Assembly (NCBI RefSeq): GCF_008727715.1
Contig: NZ_CP044217.1
Coordinates: forward strand, 1-64,000
Direction of reading: 5' to 3'
DNA length: 64,000 nt
DNA from: Mesorhizobium terrae
GTDB taxonomy: Bacteria > Pseudomonadota > Alphaproteobacteria > Rhizobiales > Rhizobiaceae
Part shown: positions 16,630-28,230 of the stretch, in pieces
Layout: each line of letters begins with the position of its first letter
Position numbering within the stretch: position 1 is the stretch's first letter
Notes under the pieces: generated by a model
Told to the model about the DNA's origin: nothing
What the model saw: only the letters and a program-made list of their open reading frames with translations
Databases searched by the model: none
Program-made: the position numbers and the translations under genes

Positions 16630-18165
16630 ATGAAAGCAGCAAAGGCCAGGACGATCGCTCTTATCCTCGGCGATCAACTTAGCCATGACATTTCTTCGCT
16701 GCAGGGTTTTGACCCTCGGGAAGATGTGGTGCTCATGGTCGAGGTCGCGGACGAGGCGACATACGTTCGACATCACAAACAGAAGATCGCTTTCATCTTG
16801 TCCGCTATGCGGCATTTTGCAGACGAATTGCGTGAACACGGCTTCAGGGTCGACTATGTCCGCCTAGACGATGAGGCGAACACGGGCTCTTTCACCGGTG
16901 AACTGATACGGGCGATTGCCCGTCTCAAACCAGATTGCGTCGTCATTACTGAACCCGGCGAATGGCGGGTCAGAAAAATGGTGGACGGGTGGCCCGAACA
17001 GCTCCGACTGCATGTCAATGTTCGAGAAGATGATCGCTTTTTTTGCTCGGTGGGTCAGTTTCAAGCATGGGCGGACGGGCGTAAAACCTATCGGATGGAG
17101 CATTTTTATCGAGAAATGCGCCGGCGAAACGGCATACTGATGGACGGTGAGAGCCCTTGCGGCGGTCACTGGAATTTTGATGCTGATAACCGCAAAAAAT
17201 TGCCGCACACTCTTAAAGTGCCCGAACGCTTCGGCTCAGAGCCGGACGCGATCACTCGCGAGATTATGTCGATGGTTGCGGTGCGTTTCGCGGACCATTT
17301 TGGCGATCTCGAGGGCTTCGCATGGGCGGTCACCAGAAAACAAGCTCTCGCGACGCTAGATTTTTTTATCTCTGAAGCGCTTCCCTTTTTCGGCGACTAC
17401 CAGGACGCAATGGCGGTACATGAGCCATTTCTTTTTCATTCATTGCTTTCGCCCTACTTGAACATCGGCTTGTTGAGCCCTCGCGAAGTCTGTGAAGCGG
17501 CTGAGAACGCCTTTCGCCGTGGTGAGGCGCCGATCAATTCAGTCGAAGGGTTCATCCGACAAATTCTCGGCTGGCGCGAATATGTTCGCGGAATCTACTG
17601 GCTAAAGATGCCACATTATGCCGAAACGAACGCTCTTGGCGCAGTCCGATCGCTGCCGTGGTTCTACTGGTCCGGCGAAACGGACATGAACTGTCTCGCC
17701 ACAGCGATAGCCGATACCAGGCGAAACGCCTATGCTCATCATATCCAGCGTCTGATGATCACCGGCAACTTTGCGCTGCTCGTAGGGGTTAGTCCGGCCG
17801 AGCTTGAGGAGTGGTATCTGGCGGTGTACGCGGACGCTTTCGACTGGGTTGAATTGCCCAACACACATGGGATGGTTCTGTTCGCCGATGGCGGCTTGAT
17901 GGCATCAAAACCCTACGCTGCATCCGGCGCTTATATCGACCGAATGTCCGATTATTGTGGGACCTGCGCATATAGTCCCAAGATTAAGAACGGCCCTGGC
18001 GCATGCCCGTTCAATTTTCTCTACTGGAGTTTTTTAATCGAGAACCGCTCTTATCTCGAGCAAAATCCCCGCATGGGCATGCCGTATCGAACGCTTGACC
18101 GGATGCCAAAAGATCGCGTGAAGGCCATCACGCAAGATGCGCATACATTTATCGAAGGCTTATGA
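16630..18165 (+). CDS. FeS-type (6-4) photolyase/cryptochrome
   Basis: This 511-residue protein is a cryptochrome/photolyase of the iron-sulfur bacterial class (FeS-BCP; PhrB of Agrobacterium, a (6-4) photolyase). The N-terminal LILGDQLSHDISSL is the DPRP-type opening. The middle has FIRQILGWREYVRGIYW and AYAHHIQRLMITGNFAL, and the C-terminal end carries the cluster cysteines in YCGTCAYSP and GACPFNFLYW (from about residue 442). It repairs UV (6-4) photoproducts using FAD and a lumazine antenna. With the class I photolyase at 20171 it gives two separate light-repair activities. Confidence 0.92.
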   Translation: MKAAKARTIALILGDQLSHDISSLQGFDPREDVVLMVEVADEATYVRHHKQKIAFILSAMRHFADELREHGFRVDYVRLDDEANTGSFTGELIRAIARLKPDCVVITEPGEWRVRKMVDGWPEQLRLHVNVREDDRFFCSVGQFQAWADGRKTYRMEHFYREMRRRNGILMDGESPCGGHWNFDADNRKKLPHTLKVPERFGSEPDAITREIMSMVAVRFADHFGDLEGFAWAVTRKQALATLDFFISEALPFFGDYQDAMAVHEPFLFHSLLSPYLNIGLLSPREVCEAAENAFRRGEAPINSVEGFIRQILGWREYVRGIYWLKMPHYAETNALGAVRSLPWFYWSGETDMNCLATAIADTRRNAYAHHIQRLMITGNFALLVGVSPAELEEWYLAVYADAFDWVELPNTHGMVLFADGGLMASKPYAASGAYIDRMSDYCGTCAYSPKIKNGPGACPFNFLYWSFLIENRSYLEQNPRMGMPYRTLDRMPKDRVKAITQDAHTFIEGL

Positions 18166-18229
18166 CGAAAAGGCCCTGTGATTGATCTGGCGCGTCGACC
18201 GTCACGATTTCGTTGTGTTTTAAAACGCA

Positions 18230-19270
18230 TTAAACCCAGCCTGCCAATTCATTTCGGACAATATGCTCTATGACTTTCATACCGTCCGCACCGTCATTGA
18301 GGCACGGCACGTGGGTGAACCGCTCACCGCCACTGTGAAGAAACGTTTCCTTCGCCTCCACTGCAATCTCTTCGAGCGTTTCCAGGCAGTCGGAAACAAA
18401 GCCCGGATTGATTACCGCAATTCTTTTTGTTCCTTCTTGTGCCAGTTTCTCAACGGTTTTGTCGGTGTATGGCTGGAGCCATTCTTCCGGACCGAACCTC
18501 GATTGAAACGTCACCATTATCCGGTCTTTGCTCCAGCCGAGACGCTCCCTGAGCAGTCTCGTCGTTTTGTGGCACTGGCAGTGATAGGGATCACCCTTCG
18601 CAAAATAAGACGCCGGGATGCCGTGGTAGGAGGTCAGCAATATCTCCGGCTCCCAATCGAGAGTGGCGAAATGGCTTTCGATCGAATGGGCGACAGCATC
18701 GATATAGACGAGATCGTCATGATATCGCGGCACCGTGCGGATTGCCGGCTGCCATCTAAGGTCTATCAGCGCCCTGAAACTTTCGTCATTCACCGTCGCG
18801 GTCGTCGCGGCCGCATATTGAGGATAAAGTGGGTAGAGAAGTATCCTTTCGCAGCCGGATTTCTGAAGCTCTTCGATCTTGCTCCGGATAGACGGTTGGC
18901 CGTAGCGCATCGCCCATTCAACCTGTACCGTCGGAAGATCCGAGAGTCTCTTGGTAAGTTGCAAAGCCTGGCTATGCGTAAAAGTCCTCAGGTAGCTTTC
19001 GTCCTTTTCCTTGTTCCAAATCGTCTCGTATGCTTTCCCGACTTTTCTCGGTCGCGTATTCAGCACAATGCCGTAGAGTATGGGATACCAGAGCCAGCGA
19101 GACCGTTCGATGACACGATGATCCGTCAGGAATTCTGCGAGATACCGGCGTATCGAAGCGGGATCGGTAGCATCCGGCGTGCCCAAATTTATCAGTAGGA
19201 CACCGATTTTTCCGAATTTCACCGTCGGATGGTTGGAGGGTAAGTTCTCAGCCAAGGTTAGATGATCCAT
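18230..19270 (-). CDS. hemH: Ferrochelatase
   Basis: This 346-residue ferrochelatase inserts Fe2+ into protoporphyrin IX, the last step of heme synthesis. Landmarks are IGVLLINLGTPDA at the N-terminus, LLTSYHGIPASYFAKGDPY with the catalytic histidine, WLQPYTDKTV and PGFVSDCLETLEEI. Removal of protoporphyrin, a strong photosensitiser, would lower singlet-oxygen formation. It lies 60 bases after a small ORF that has a canonical ECF promoter, so hemH may be induced as part of the regulon. The ATG at 19270 has only a weak ribosome-binding site. Confidence 0.94.
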   Translation of the reverse strand: MDHLTLAENLPSNHPTVKFGKIGVLLINLGTPDATDPASIRRYLAEFLTDHRVIERSRWLWYPILYGIVLNTRPRKVGKAYETIWNKEKDESYLRTFTHSQALQLTKRLSDLPTVQVEWAMRYGQPSIRSKIEELQKSGCERILLYPLYPQYAAATTATVNDESFRALIDLRWQPAIRTVPRYHDDLVYIDAVAHSIESHFATLDWEPEILLTSYHGIPASYFAKGDPYHCQCHKTTRLLRERLGWSKDRIMVTFQSRFGPEEWLQPYTDKTVEKLAQEGTKRIAVINPGFVSDCLETLEEIAVEAKETFLHSGGERFTHVPCLNDGADGMKVIEHIVRNELAGWV

Positions 19271-19330
19271 TACGAGAATTAGCTTGCATGCGCATGGGCA
19301 AGCGAGAGTGCCTTACGCTTACGTTTTTCT

Positions 19331-19474
19331 CTAAATAATTCCGTTTGCCTTCAGGCGCTTCACTTCCTCTATCGCCACCGAAAGCAGTGTATCGAGCTCG
19401 AATAGAAGCTCACGCTTAGGATGATCGTGAAGCGACTTGCGGATTTTCTCGATTTCCTTCTGAATGTCGTTCAA
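19331..19474 (-). CDS. Small 47-residue charged protein under ECF promoter
   Basis: This is a short frame of 47 codons starting at TTG 19474 behind a strong AGGAGG (19485-19480), five bases away. It begins MNDIQKEIEKIRKSL and ends RLKANGII; it looks fully helical and highly charged, with no membrane segment or cysteine. A TGATCC-N18-TAAACG promoter on the same strand (19528-19499) predicts transcription to start about 18 bases before the start codon. hemH follows after 60 bases. I know no family for it; a small regulatory or coupling peptide is only a guess. Confidence 0.65.
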   Translation of the reverse strand: MNDIQKEIEKIRKSLHDHPKRELLFELDTLLSVAIEEVKRLKANGII

Positions 19475-19498
19475 TCTGACCTCCTAGATTCCCAACTA

Positions 19499-19528
19499 CG
19501 TTTACGGGCGGGAGGGCCAAGCGGATCA
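19499..19528 (-). promoter_or_regulatory. ECF-type promoter of small ORF-hemH
   Basis: On the minus strand TGATCC (19528-19523), 18 bases, TAAACG (19504-19499). The predicted start near 19492 leaves a short leader holding the AGGAGG of the 47-codon ORF. Confidence 0.72.
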
Positions 19529-19628
19529 CCGCCGCGAGAGATTAGCCGGTCTGGACTGGATCCACGCCGTGACTTATTACGGCAAGAAGAAAGGGTGAGA
19601 CGAAGAGAACGACGCGTAGAGAAAGTAT

Positions 19629-20075
19629 ATGATGTCCAATTTGCCGGTCACACCGAAGCTGCGAGTTTACGACAACACGCCGACAACCGTCTTTGTGCTC
19701 GCCCACAATGCCACAAGGGAATTGCTCGTAATCCGCCGCGCCAAGCAACCTGGCTACGGATTGCTGGGACTGCCAGGCGGCTATCAGATGCGTGGCGAGA
19801 CTTGGCAGGAAGCTGGCGCGAGAGAGTTGCTGGAGGAGACGGGCTGTTATCTCCAACCGTCATTTTTAGAGTTTGTTTCGATTAGAACCGACGAGTATCA
19901 AAACAACTTGGTCATCGCCCGTTCGCAACGTCCCGTCAGCGTTGAATCTGAGAGAGACAATGAAGCTTTAGCCGTATTTTTTTCAAACGATATCGGGAGC
20001 AGGAACGACTGGGCTCACGGCGACCTCTACGAAGCCGCTGCCGCTTTTCTCTCGGAAATGAGCGAATGCAGCTGA
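19629..20075 (+). CDS. Nudix hydrolase
   Basis: This is a 148-residue Nudix hydrolase. The full box G-x5-E-x7-RELLEETG is present (GYQMRGETWQEAGARELLEETG region, about residues 57-78). It should cleave a nucleoside diphosphate linked to another group, with Mg2+ held by the box glutamates. The substrate cannot be read from sequence; oxidised nucleotides would suit the context. Two adjacent ATG codons (19629, 19632) could start it. It is divergent from the small ORF-hemH unit. Confidence 0.9.
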   Translation: MMSNLPVTPKLRVYDNTPTTVFVLAHNATRELLVIRRAKQPGYGLLGLPGGYQMRGETWQEAGARELLEETGCYLQPSFLEFVSIRTDEYQNNLVIARSQRPVSVESERDNEALAVFFSNDIGSRNDWAHGDLYEAAAAFLSEMSECS

Positions 20076-20170
20076 TATCGGATTCGTCCGGTTCGTCTTG
20101 AGACGGCCTGACTTCAAGCGTGCGGCCAATAAACATCCTGTCACGCGGATGAGCGGCATGGTGGTTGTAG

Positions 20171-21628
20171 TCAACCCAGGCCCTTGAACGCGTCGAGAGC
20201 GCGTTGACGGGCGAAGTCGTGCTCGACGATTCTTTCGGGATAGACTTCGACCTTGCTGCCACGTTGCCAAGGTCGATGGACGACGGATGAGGAAACACCG
20301 TCAAGTTCCGGCAGCCATCGTTTGACATAACGGCCGTCGGGATCGAATTTCTCACCTTGCAGAACCGGATTGAAAACGCGGAAGTAGGGTGCGGCGTCCG
20401 CGCCGGAACCGGCGACCCATTGCCAGCTCGCCGCGTTGTTGGCCGGATCGGCGTCCACAAGCGTATCCCAGAACCAAGCCTCGCCCTGTCGCCAGTCGAT
20501 CAGCAAATGCTTGACCAGGAACGAGGCGACCACCATGCGCACCCGGTTGTGCATCCACCCCGTCGTCCAAAGTTCGCGCATGCCGGCATCGACAATGGGA
20601 TAGCCCGTCTTGCCGAGCTGCCACGCTCGAATTGCGTCGGCATCTGTCCGCCAAGGCATGCCGTCGAACCTAGTTTGCAGGTTTTGGCTCGATATCTCGG
20701 GATTGTAATAAAGAAGGTGGTACGAAAACTCGCGCCACCCCAATTCGGATCGGAATTTTTCGAGGTTTCGATGCACCCCTGGATTGGTGGCCGCATTGGC
20801 GGCGGCCTCTGCGGCGTGCCACAGCTGCCGGGGCGAGATGTTGCCAAAGCGGAGATAGGGCGAAAGCCGGGATGTGGCCAAACGGCCGGGAAAATCCCTG
20901 AGGTCGGCATACTCGTTCAAATGCTCTTCGAGGAAGAATTCGAGCTGGGCCAGGGCGCCGGCTTCTCCGGGTCGCCAGTTCGAGCGCAGTCCGCCCGCCC
21001 AATCAGGCGATGAGGGCTCCAGCGCCAGATCGGCAAGTTCGACGCGCGGTGTTGACGCCTGCCTGCACGGGCCATGGAACAGGTTCAGCCGCGAAGGTAC
21101 GTCAAGCGGCTGGCTGGCCTCGCCGGCCTCATGTGCGGCGCGCCAGAAAGCGGAGAAAACACGGAACGGGGTGCCGGACTTTGTCTTGATCGACCACGGC
21201 TCGTAAAGCAGGTGGCCGTTGAAGCTTTTTGCCTCGATCCCCTGTGTTTTAAGGGCGGTTTTCACGGCCTCGTCGACGCGGCGCTCCCCCGCTCCATAGC
21301 GGCGGTTCCAGTAGACCGCCGCCGCCTTGCTGTCAGCCGCAAGCTGAGGCATGACCGCCGATGCAACCCCTCTGTAGACGCAAAGACGACCGCCACGGGC
21401 GCGCAAGGCATTGTCCACCTCCTGTAAGGCGCCATGGAGCCACCATCGCGCCGCGCCACCGAGCGGGCGTAGCCCCTCGGATTCCTCGTCATGCACGAAG
21501 ACACAGATGATCCTGCGGCCACAATTCGCGGCAGCGGTGAGAGCCGGGTTGTCGGACAATCGGAGATCGTCGCGTAACCAGACGATAACAGGACGTTCGG
21601 ACCCGGGAAAAGGCGTTTCGGCGGCCAT
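20171..21628 (-). CDS. phrB: Class I deoxyribodipyrimidine photolyase
   Basis: This 485-residue protein is a class I CPD photolyase. The antenna-domain opening VIVWLRDDLRLSDNPAL is followed by an FAD domain with ELGWREFSYHLLY, GYPIVDAGMRELW, WMHNRVRMVVASFLVK and DPANNAASWQWVAGSG. It splits cyclobutane pyrimidine dimers with blue light. It starts 12 bases after tspO on the same strand, so both should use the ECF promoter at 22249-22220. Photolyase is a core member of known RpoE-ChrR regulons. Confidence 0.95.
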   Translation of the reverse strand: MAAETPFPGSERPVIVWLRDDLRLSDNPALTAAANCGRRIICVFVHDEESEGLRPLGGAARWWLHGALQEVDNALRARGGRLCVYRGVASAVMPQLAADSKAAAVYWNRRYGAGERRVDEAVKTALKTQGIEAKSFNGHLLYEPWSIKTKSGTPFRVFSAFWRAAHEAGEASQPLDVPSRLNLFHGPCRQASTPRVELADLALEPSSPDWAGGLRSNWRPGEAGALAQLEFFLEEHLNEYADLRDFPGRLATSRLSPYLRFGNISPRQLWHAAEAAANAATNPGVHRNLEKFRSELGWREFSYHLLYYNPEISSQNLQTRFDGMPWRTDADAIRAWQLGKTGYPIVDAGMRELWTTGWMHNRVRMVVASFLVKHLLIDWRQGEAWFWDTLVDADPANNAASWQWVAGSGADAAPYFRVFNPVLQGEKFDPDGRYVKRWLPELDGVSSSVVHRPWQRGSKVEVYPERIVEHDFARQRALDAFKGLG

Positions 21629-21640
21629 TGTCTGCTGCCG

Positions 21641-22141
21641 CTAGCCGTTCAGGCGCCAGATTTCAAAATTCAGCAGCGATGCGAACGCGACCCACGCCGC
21701 GAGCGGCACCAGGCACGCAGCGGCAACGGGATCGAGCCTGCGGAACCGCTCTATCGTTACCAAAATGATCAGGAGCTGCGGTACAATGTTCAGCAGGCCT
21801 GCCAGCGGATTGTTCAGGCCGAAAAAAAGCCACGACCACAAGGCGTTGAGTGCGAGCTGAACGAAGAAAAAAGCCAGCGCGATACGGCGCTCGGTGGCCC
21901 TGTCAGCAACTTTCAGAATGCGCCAGACCGCATACGCCATCAATCCGTAGAGGGTGGTCCAGACGGGGGCAAAAATCCAGTTCGGCGGGTTGAATGACGG
22001 CTTAACGAGCCCCGCATACCATGAGGCAAGATTGGGGTATGTCGCCAACTGACCCAAAAGCGATGCGGCGATTACCGGCAGGACGGCTATCGACGCTCTG
22101 AGCCATGCCACTGATCGATTTACGTTTTGTTGAGTGTCCAT
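21641..22141 (-). CDS. tspO: TspO/MBR family tryptophan-rich sensory protein
   Basis: This 166-residue protein with five membrane helices is TspO. Family marks are KPSFNPPNWIFAPVWTTLYGLMAYA and LALNALWSWLFFGLNNP. TspO binds and helps degrade porphyrins in the outer or inner membrane and is linked to stress and tetrapyrrole control in Rhodobacter. The ATG at 22141 gives the usual family length; a codon 42 bases upstream is less likely. It heads a tspO-phrB operon with an ECF promoter 79 bases upstream. Confidence 0.92.
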   Translation of the reverse strand: MDTQQNVNRSVAWLRASIAVLPVIAASLLGQLATYPNLASWYAGLVKPSFNPPNWIFAPVWTTLYGLMAYAVWRILKVADRATERRIALAFFFVQLALNALWSWLFFGLNNPLAGLLNIVPQLLIILVTIERFRRLDPVAAACLVPLAAWVAFASLLNFEIWRLNG

Positions 22142-22219
22142 GAACGTGCCCGACCAAAGTGTTTTTACCCAAACCAAGTGCAATCTGCATTTAGTCCGGG
22201 CACGCCTACTTCACGAAGA

Positions 22220-22249
22220 TATTTACGTGTTAAAGGCAGGCTTGGATCA
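22220..22249 (-). promoter_or_regulatory. ECF-type promoter of tspO-phrB operon
   Basis: On the minus strand TGATCC (22249-22244), 18 bases, TAAATA (22225-22220). Both elements match those of the 7892 promoter. The transcript would carry a leader of about 70 bases before the tspO ATG. Confidence 0.75.
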
Positions 22250-22603
22250 GAAAAGCTTGCCGTTGATTTGTGAACGCGGTGAAGAAAAGTATCGCCCCTT
22301 CGAAATCCCATGCCATTCAGCCCGGCCTCAAGCCGCACTCGCAGCGCTCGGAAACCGCTTCAACCATGTAGCCACCGCATCACTATGCCTGATCTGAAAT
22401 TCGCAAAGCCGACTCCAGCCTTACACTGATCCGATCGGATCACCAGAGGCCGTTTCGTAGGGGGTTGAAGAGCCGAGGTTCACATGATTCCACGGAGTTG
22501 CGAGATTCGGCATGAGCATCACGGTGAAGTAAACGCTTAACGGTTTGCCCAAAAACGAAGCTTCAGCGGAACAAGTAAAGCCTGACGGAGTTGGAGGAGC
22601 GCG
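22250..22603. other. Intergenic region with a 16-bp perfect palindrome
   Basis: No gene is seen here. TGATCCGATCGGATCA at 22428-22443 is a perfect palindrome made of two opposed TGATCC boxes. Neither half has a TA-rich -10 at 18 bases, so it is not an ordinary pair of ECF promoters. It marks the right edge of the stress cluster. Confidence 0.6.
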
Positions 22604-22903
22604 ATGAGCAGTTTGCATTCCTTCGATTGCGTGCGGGTGTTGTCGCCACCTACTCAGATCGTTTATGAGGTCGCCTCTGTCGAGGACGCGATGCTCTTCC
22701 TGTACGAGTGGCCGGTCAGTCGACGGGGGGACGATTATCGAACCGCAATGAATTGCTGCTCGGCTGCGATCGCTGAGCAAGTGTCGATAGAAGAGGCTCG
22801 CCTCGCATTTGTCGGTTTTGCGCGTATTTCAGGGAGCCTGGTTACAGATTCTGCGAACGGCGATGAGCAAACTGTGAATCGGCATGCAAAATTGACCCCC
22901 TAA
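22604..22903 (+). CDS. DUF982 protein, C-terminus altered by IS21 insertion
   Basis: This 99-residue frame matches the rhizobial DUF982 family: VYEVASVEDAMLFLYEWP, then RRGDDYRTAMNCCSAAI and EARLAFVGFARISGSL. The last several codons and the stop lie in the left end of the IS21 element (from 22885), so the native C-terminus has been replaced by a few IS-encoded residues. The core domain is intact, so a product may still be made. Function unknown; three more DUF982 genes occur at 28.6-33.2 kb. Confidence 0.75.
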   Translation: MSSLHSFDCVRVLSPPTQIVYEVASVEDAMLFLYEWPVSRRGDDYRTAMNCCSAAIAEQVSIEEARLAFVGFARISGSLVTDSANGDEQTVNRHAKLTP

Positions 22904-22983
22904 GCCGGGGAATCGGCGTCCAATTTTGACCCCCCCTGATGCTTTGATTTGAGACCATCAGCTCGTCGTGGCGAGCGGATGGT

Positions 22984-26308
<3,325 letters not shown>

Positions 26309-26367
26309 ATCATTGCGAGATCATCGAGACCGGAAACGAATCCTGGCGCTTCAAGAACCGCGCCTGA
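26309..26367 (+). pseudogene. istB: IstB 3' fragment
   Basis: This is the tail of the interrupted istB gene, beginning with the duplicated ATCATT and coding CEIIETGNESWRFKNRA before TGA. It has no start of its own. Confidence 0.85.
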
Positions 26368-26507
26368 TCACCTCATCAAGCTGCCAGGCGCCATCCGCGT
26401 TCGCCCGGGCTGCGCAACCCTGACCAGCTCCGCCCGGGCGAACCCTGACCGCCGCGCACTACATAAGGGGGTCAAAATTGGGCGCCGATCGAGGGTCAGT
26501 TTTGGAA

Positions 26508-26906
26508 GCCGTTTGACAGGCGAAATCCGCTGCGGTGACGGGCGGCCTGCGCGATCTTCGCCGCCTTGGCGGTCTCCGTCGGATCGTTGACCAGGACCGC
26601 GCCGGGAAAGCCCTCGCGGATATGCGAGGTGCAGCCGAAGTGTTGCGACTGGTGATCGACGATTCGGCAGATATTGCCGAGGATCGCGGTCTTCTTGCGT
26701 GGTGGAAGCCCATCGAAAAGCGCAGGATCGCATTGCCGGCAAGGAACGCGCCAATGGTAACCACGGCGCGGTTCGCCGGCGCGAGTTGCGCGATACGATC
26801 GTCTGGATCCCCGTCACGGTGGAGGAGCCGGCCACCAATTCTCTGAGATTTTGAGAAGTTGATAGCCTGGGAAGCGACGGCGGCCGCTTCCCAGGCTATC
26901 TAGGCG
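26508..26906. other. Stretch between IS21 and the Hsp20 operon, no assignable gene
   Basis: Frames on both strands are open for about 100 codons, and one minus-strand frame reads plausibly (HIREGFPGAVLVNDPTETAK). It has no start codon with a ribosome-binding site and no family I recognise. It may be a gene fragment left of the IS21 insertion. Confidence 0.4.
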
Positions 26907-27413
26907 TCAGCTTTTGATTGCAATACGTTTCGCCTGCGACTGGGCTTTCGCCGTTTTCGGCAAGGTCACGGACAGGACGCCGTTCTTGAAGCGGGCGTCG
27001 ACACTGTCTTCCTCGATCTCGTAGCCGAGGGGGATACGACGCTCGAAGCGGCCGTAGGTGCGTTCCGAGAACTGCCGGTCCTTGTCCTCAGTCTCCGAGC
27101 GCTTCTCGCCCCGCAGCGTCAGCACACCGTTATCGAGCATGATCTCGATGTCCTTCTCGTCCATGCCGGGCACTTCAGCCGTCACCTTGATCTCTTTGTC
27201 ATTGTCGGAGATCTCGACGCTCGGCCAGTTCCCGCCGAAGGCGGATGCCCTGCCGACGGACGGCAGGGCGCCGTCGAAGCCGCGGAAAACGTCGTCGAAC
27301 AGCCGGTTCACTTCGCGGTGCAGCGACAGGAACGGATCACGCTCGCTGTCGCGGAACAGGCTCGGGACGCGACTCTCCTCGCGTCCCCAAGGAATAAGAT
27401 CGCGTACGCTCAT
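26907..27413 (-). CDS. Hsp20 small heat-shock protein
   Basis: This is a 168-residue alpha-crystallin-domain chaperone of the plant-like class A found in rhizobia. The N-terminal arm is MSVRDLIPWGREE..REVNRLFDDVFRGF. The crystallin domain spans about 60-155 (WPSVEISDNDKEIKVTAEVPG, GVLTLRGEKRSE, FKNGVLSVTLPKT). The ATG at 27413 follows AAGGAG by eight bases; an ATG two codons earlier is too close to it. It is downstream of a second Hsp20 gene on the same strand and holds unfolded protein for refolding by the GroEL encoded nearby. Confidence 0.93.
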   Translation of the reverse strand: MSVRDLIPWGREESRVPSLFRDSERDPFLSLHREVNRLFDDVFRGFDGALPSVGRASAFGGNWPSVEISDNDKEIKVTAEVPGMDEKDIEIMLDNGVLTLRGEKRSETEDKDRQFSERTYGRFERRIPLGYEIEEDSVDARFKNGVLSVTLPKTAKAQSQAKRIAIKS

Positions 27414-27501
27414 CGTCATTCTCCTTTCGTCAGTCTCGCTATCATCTTTGACAAATCCGTCCGCCGCCGGACGTCCGGCGCCAGACTTCATCCGCATTGC
27501 C

Positions 27502-28002
27502 TCAGGCGGCTTGCTTGTCAGCGATCTGCTTGCCCACGGCCTTGGCAGTCCCAGCCTCGATACGGGACCCGGCTTTGCCGCTGCTGCTGCCGATCTCGAT
27601 CTTGCGCGGCTTCATCTCCTCGGGAATCTGGCGCTGGAGATTGATCGTCAGCAGGCCGTTGACGAGACCAGCTCCGGTCACCTTCACATGATCGGCAAGC
27701 TCGAAGCGGCGCTCGAACGGCCGCCCGGCAATGCCGCGATGCAGATAGTCGCCGTTGTCTTCCGTCGTTCTCTCGCCGGAGACGACAAGCATGTTGGGCT
27801 CGTGTACGATGCTTAGCTCTTCCTGGCCGAAGCCAGCCACCGCCATGGTGATGCGGTAGGCGTCTTCGCCTGTCCTGGCGATGTCGTAGGGCGGCCAGTT
27901 GTCGACGCTCGGCGTCCGGCTCGCGTTCTCCAGCAGGTCGAAAACACGATCGAAGCCGATGCTCGACCGATAAAGCGGGGAAAAATCGAATGCGGTTCTC
28001 AT
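27502..28002 (-). CDS. Hsp20 small heat-shock protein (IbpA-like, class B)
   Basis: This is a 166-residue IbpA-like small heat-shock protein opening MRTAFDFSPLYRSSIGFDRVFDLLE. Its crystallin domain has YRITMAVAGFGQEELS and HRGIAGRPFERRFELADHV. ATG 28002 lies eight bases after GGAGG. The leader RNA shows ROSE-like thermometer features. It is the first gene of a two-gene Hsp20 operon; class A and class B small Hsps often form mixed assemblies. Confidence 0.93.
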   Translation of the reverse strand: MRTAFDFSPLYRSSIGFDRVFDLLENASRTPSVDNWPPYDIARTGEDAYRITMAVAGFGQEELSIVHEPNMLVVSGERTTEDNGDYLHRGIAGRPFERRFELADHVKVTGAGLVNGLLTINLQRQIPEEMKPRKIEIGSSSGKAGSRIEAGTAKAVGKQIADKQAA

Positions 28003-28100
28003 AGCCATATCCTCCATTGCTGAGCAACATGGGTACGAGGAGCGCCAAGGATGAGCGCTCCTTGACCTTGCCGACCCTAAAAGGGCGCCGGCGGATTCGA
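28003..28100 (-). promoter_or_regulatory. ROSE-like RNA thermometer in Hsp20 leader
   Basis: The leader of the Hsp20 operon contains TTGCT about ten bases before the GGAGGA ribosome-binding site. This matches the UYGCU box that pairs with AGGA around a bulged G in rhizobial ROSE elements. A perfect 8-bp hairpin AGGAGCGC / GCGCTCCT lies further upstream (about 28060-28038), as expected for the multi-hairpin ROSE layout. At low temperature the site would be masked. Confidence 0.55.
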
Positions 28101-28230
28101 TCTGGGAATTCGCTTTCCGCGCGTCAAGAGGTCGATCGCGGAACGTCCTTCGCCGACGCGCATTGTCTTGCCGTCGCCGGCGTGAATCTTCCGGTCAGCA
28201 CCTTCCACATCAATGCGCAGGAGAGCGACC

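Noticed and set aside
26405..26460. Short tandem-like GCCCGGGC..CCCTGACC units
   Set aside because: Only two imperfect units, inside the IS21 right end; no evidence of a functional repeat array or CRISPR.
26535..26846. 103-codon plus-strand frame right of the IS21 element
   Set aside because: Both strands are open here with no start signal or known domain, so no gene was called.
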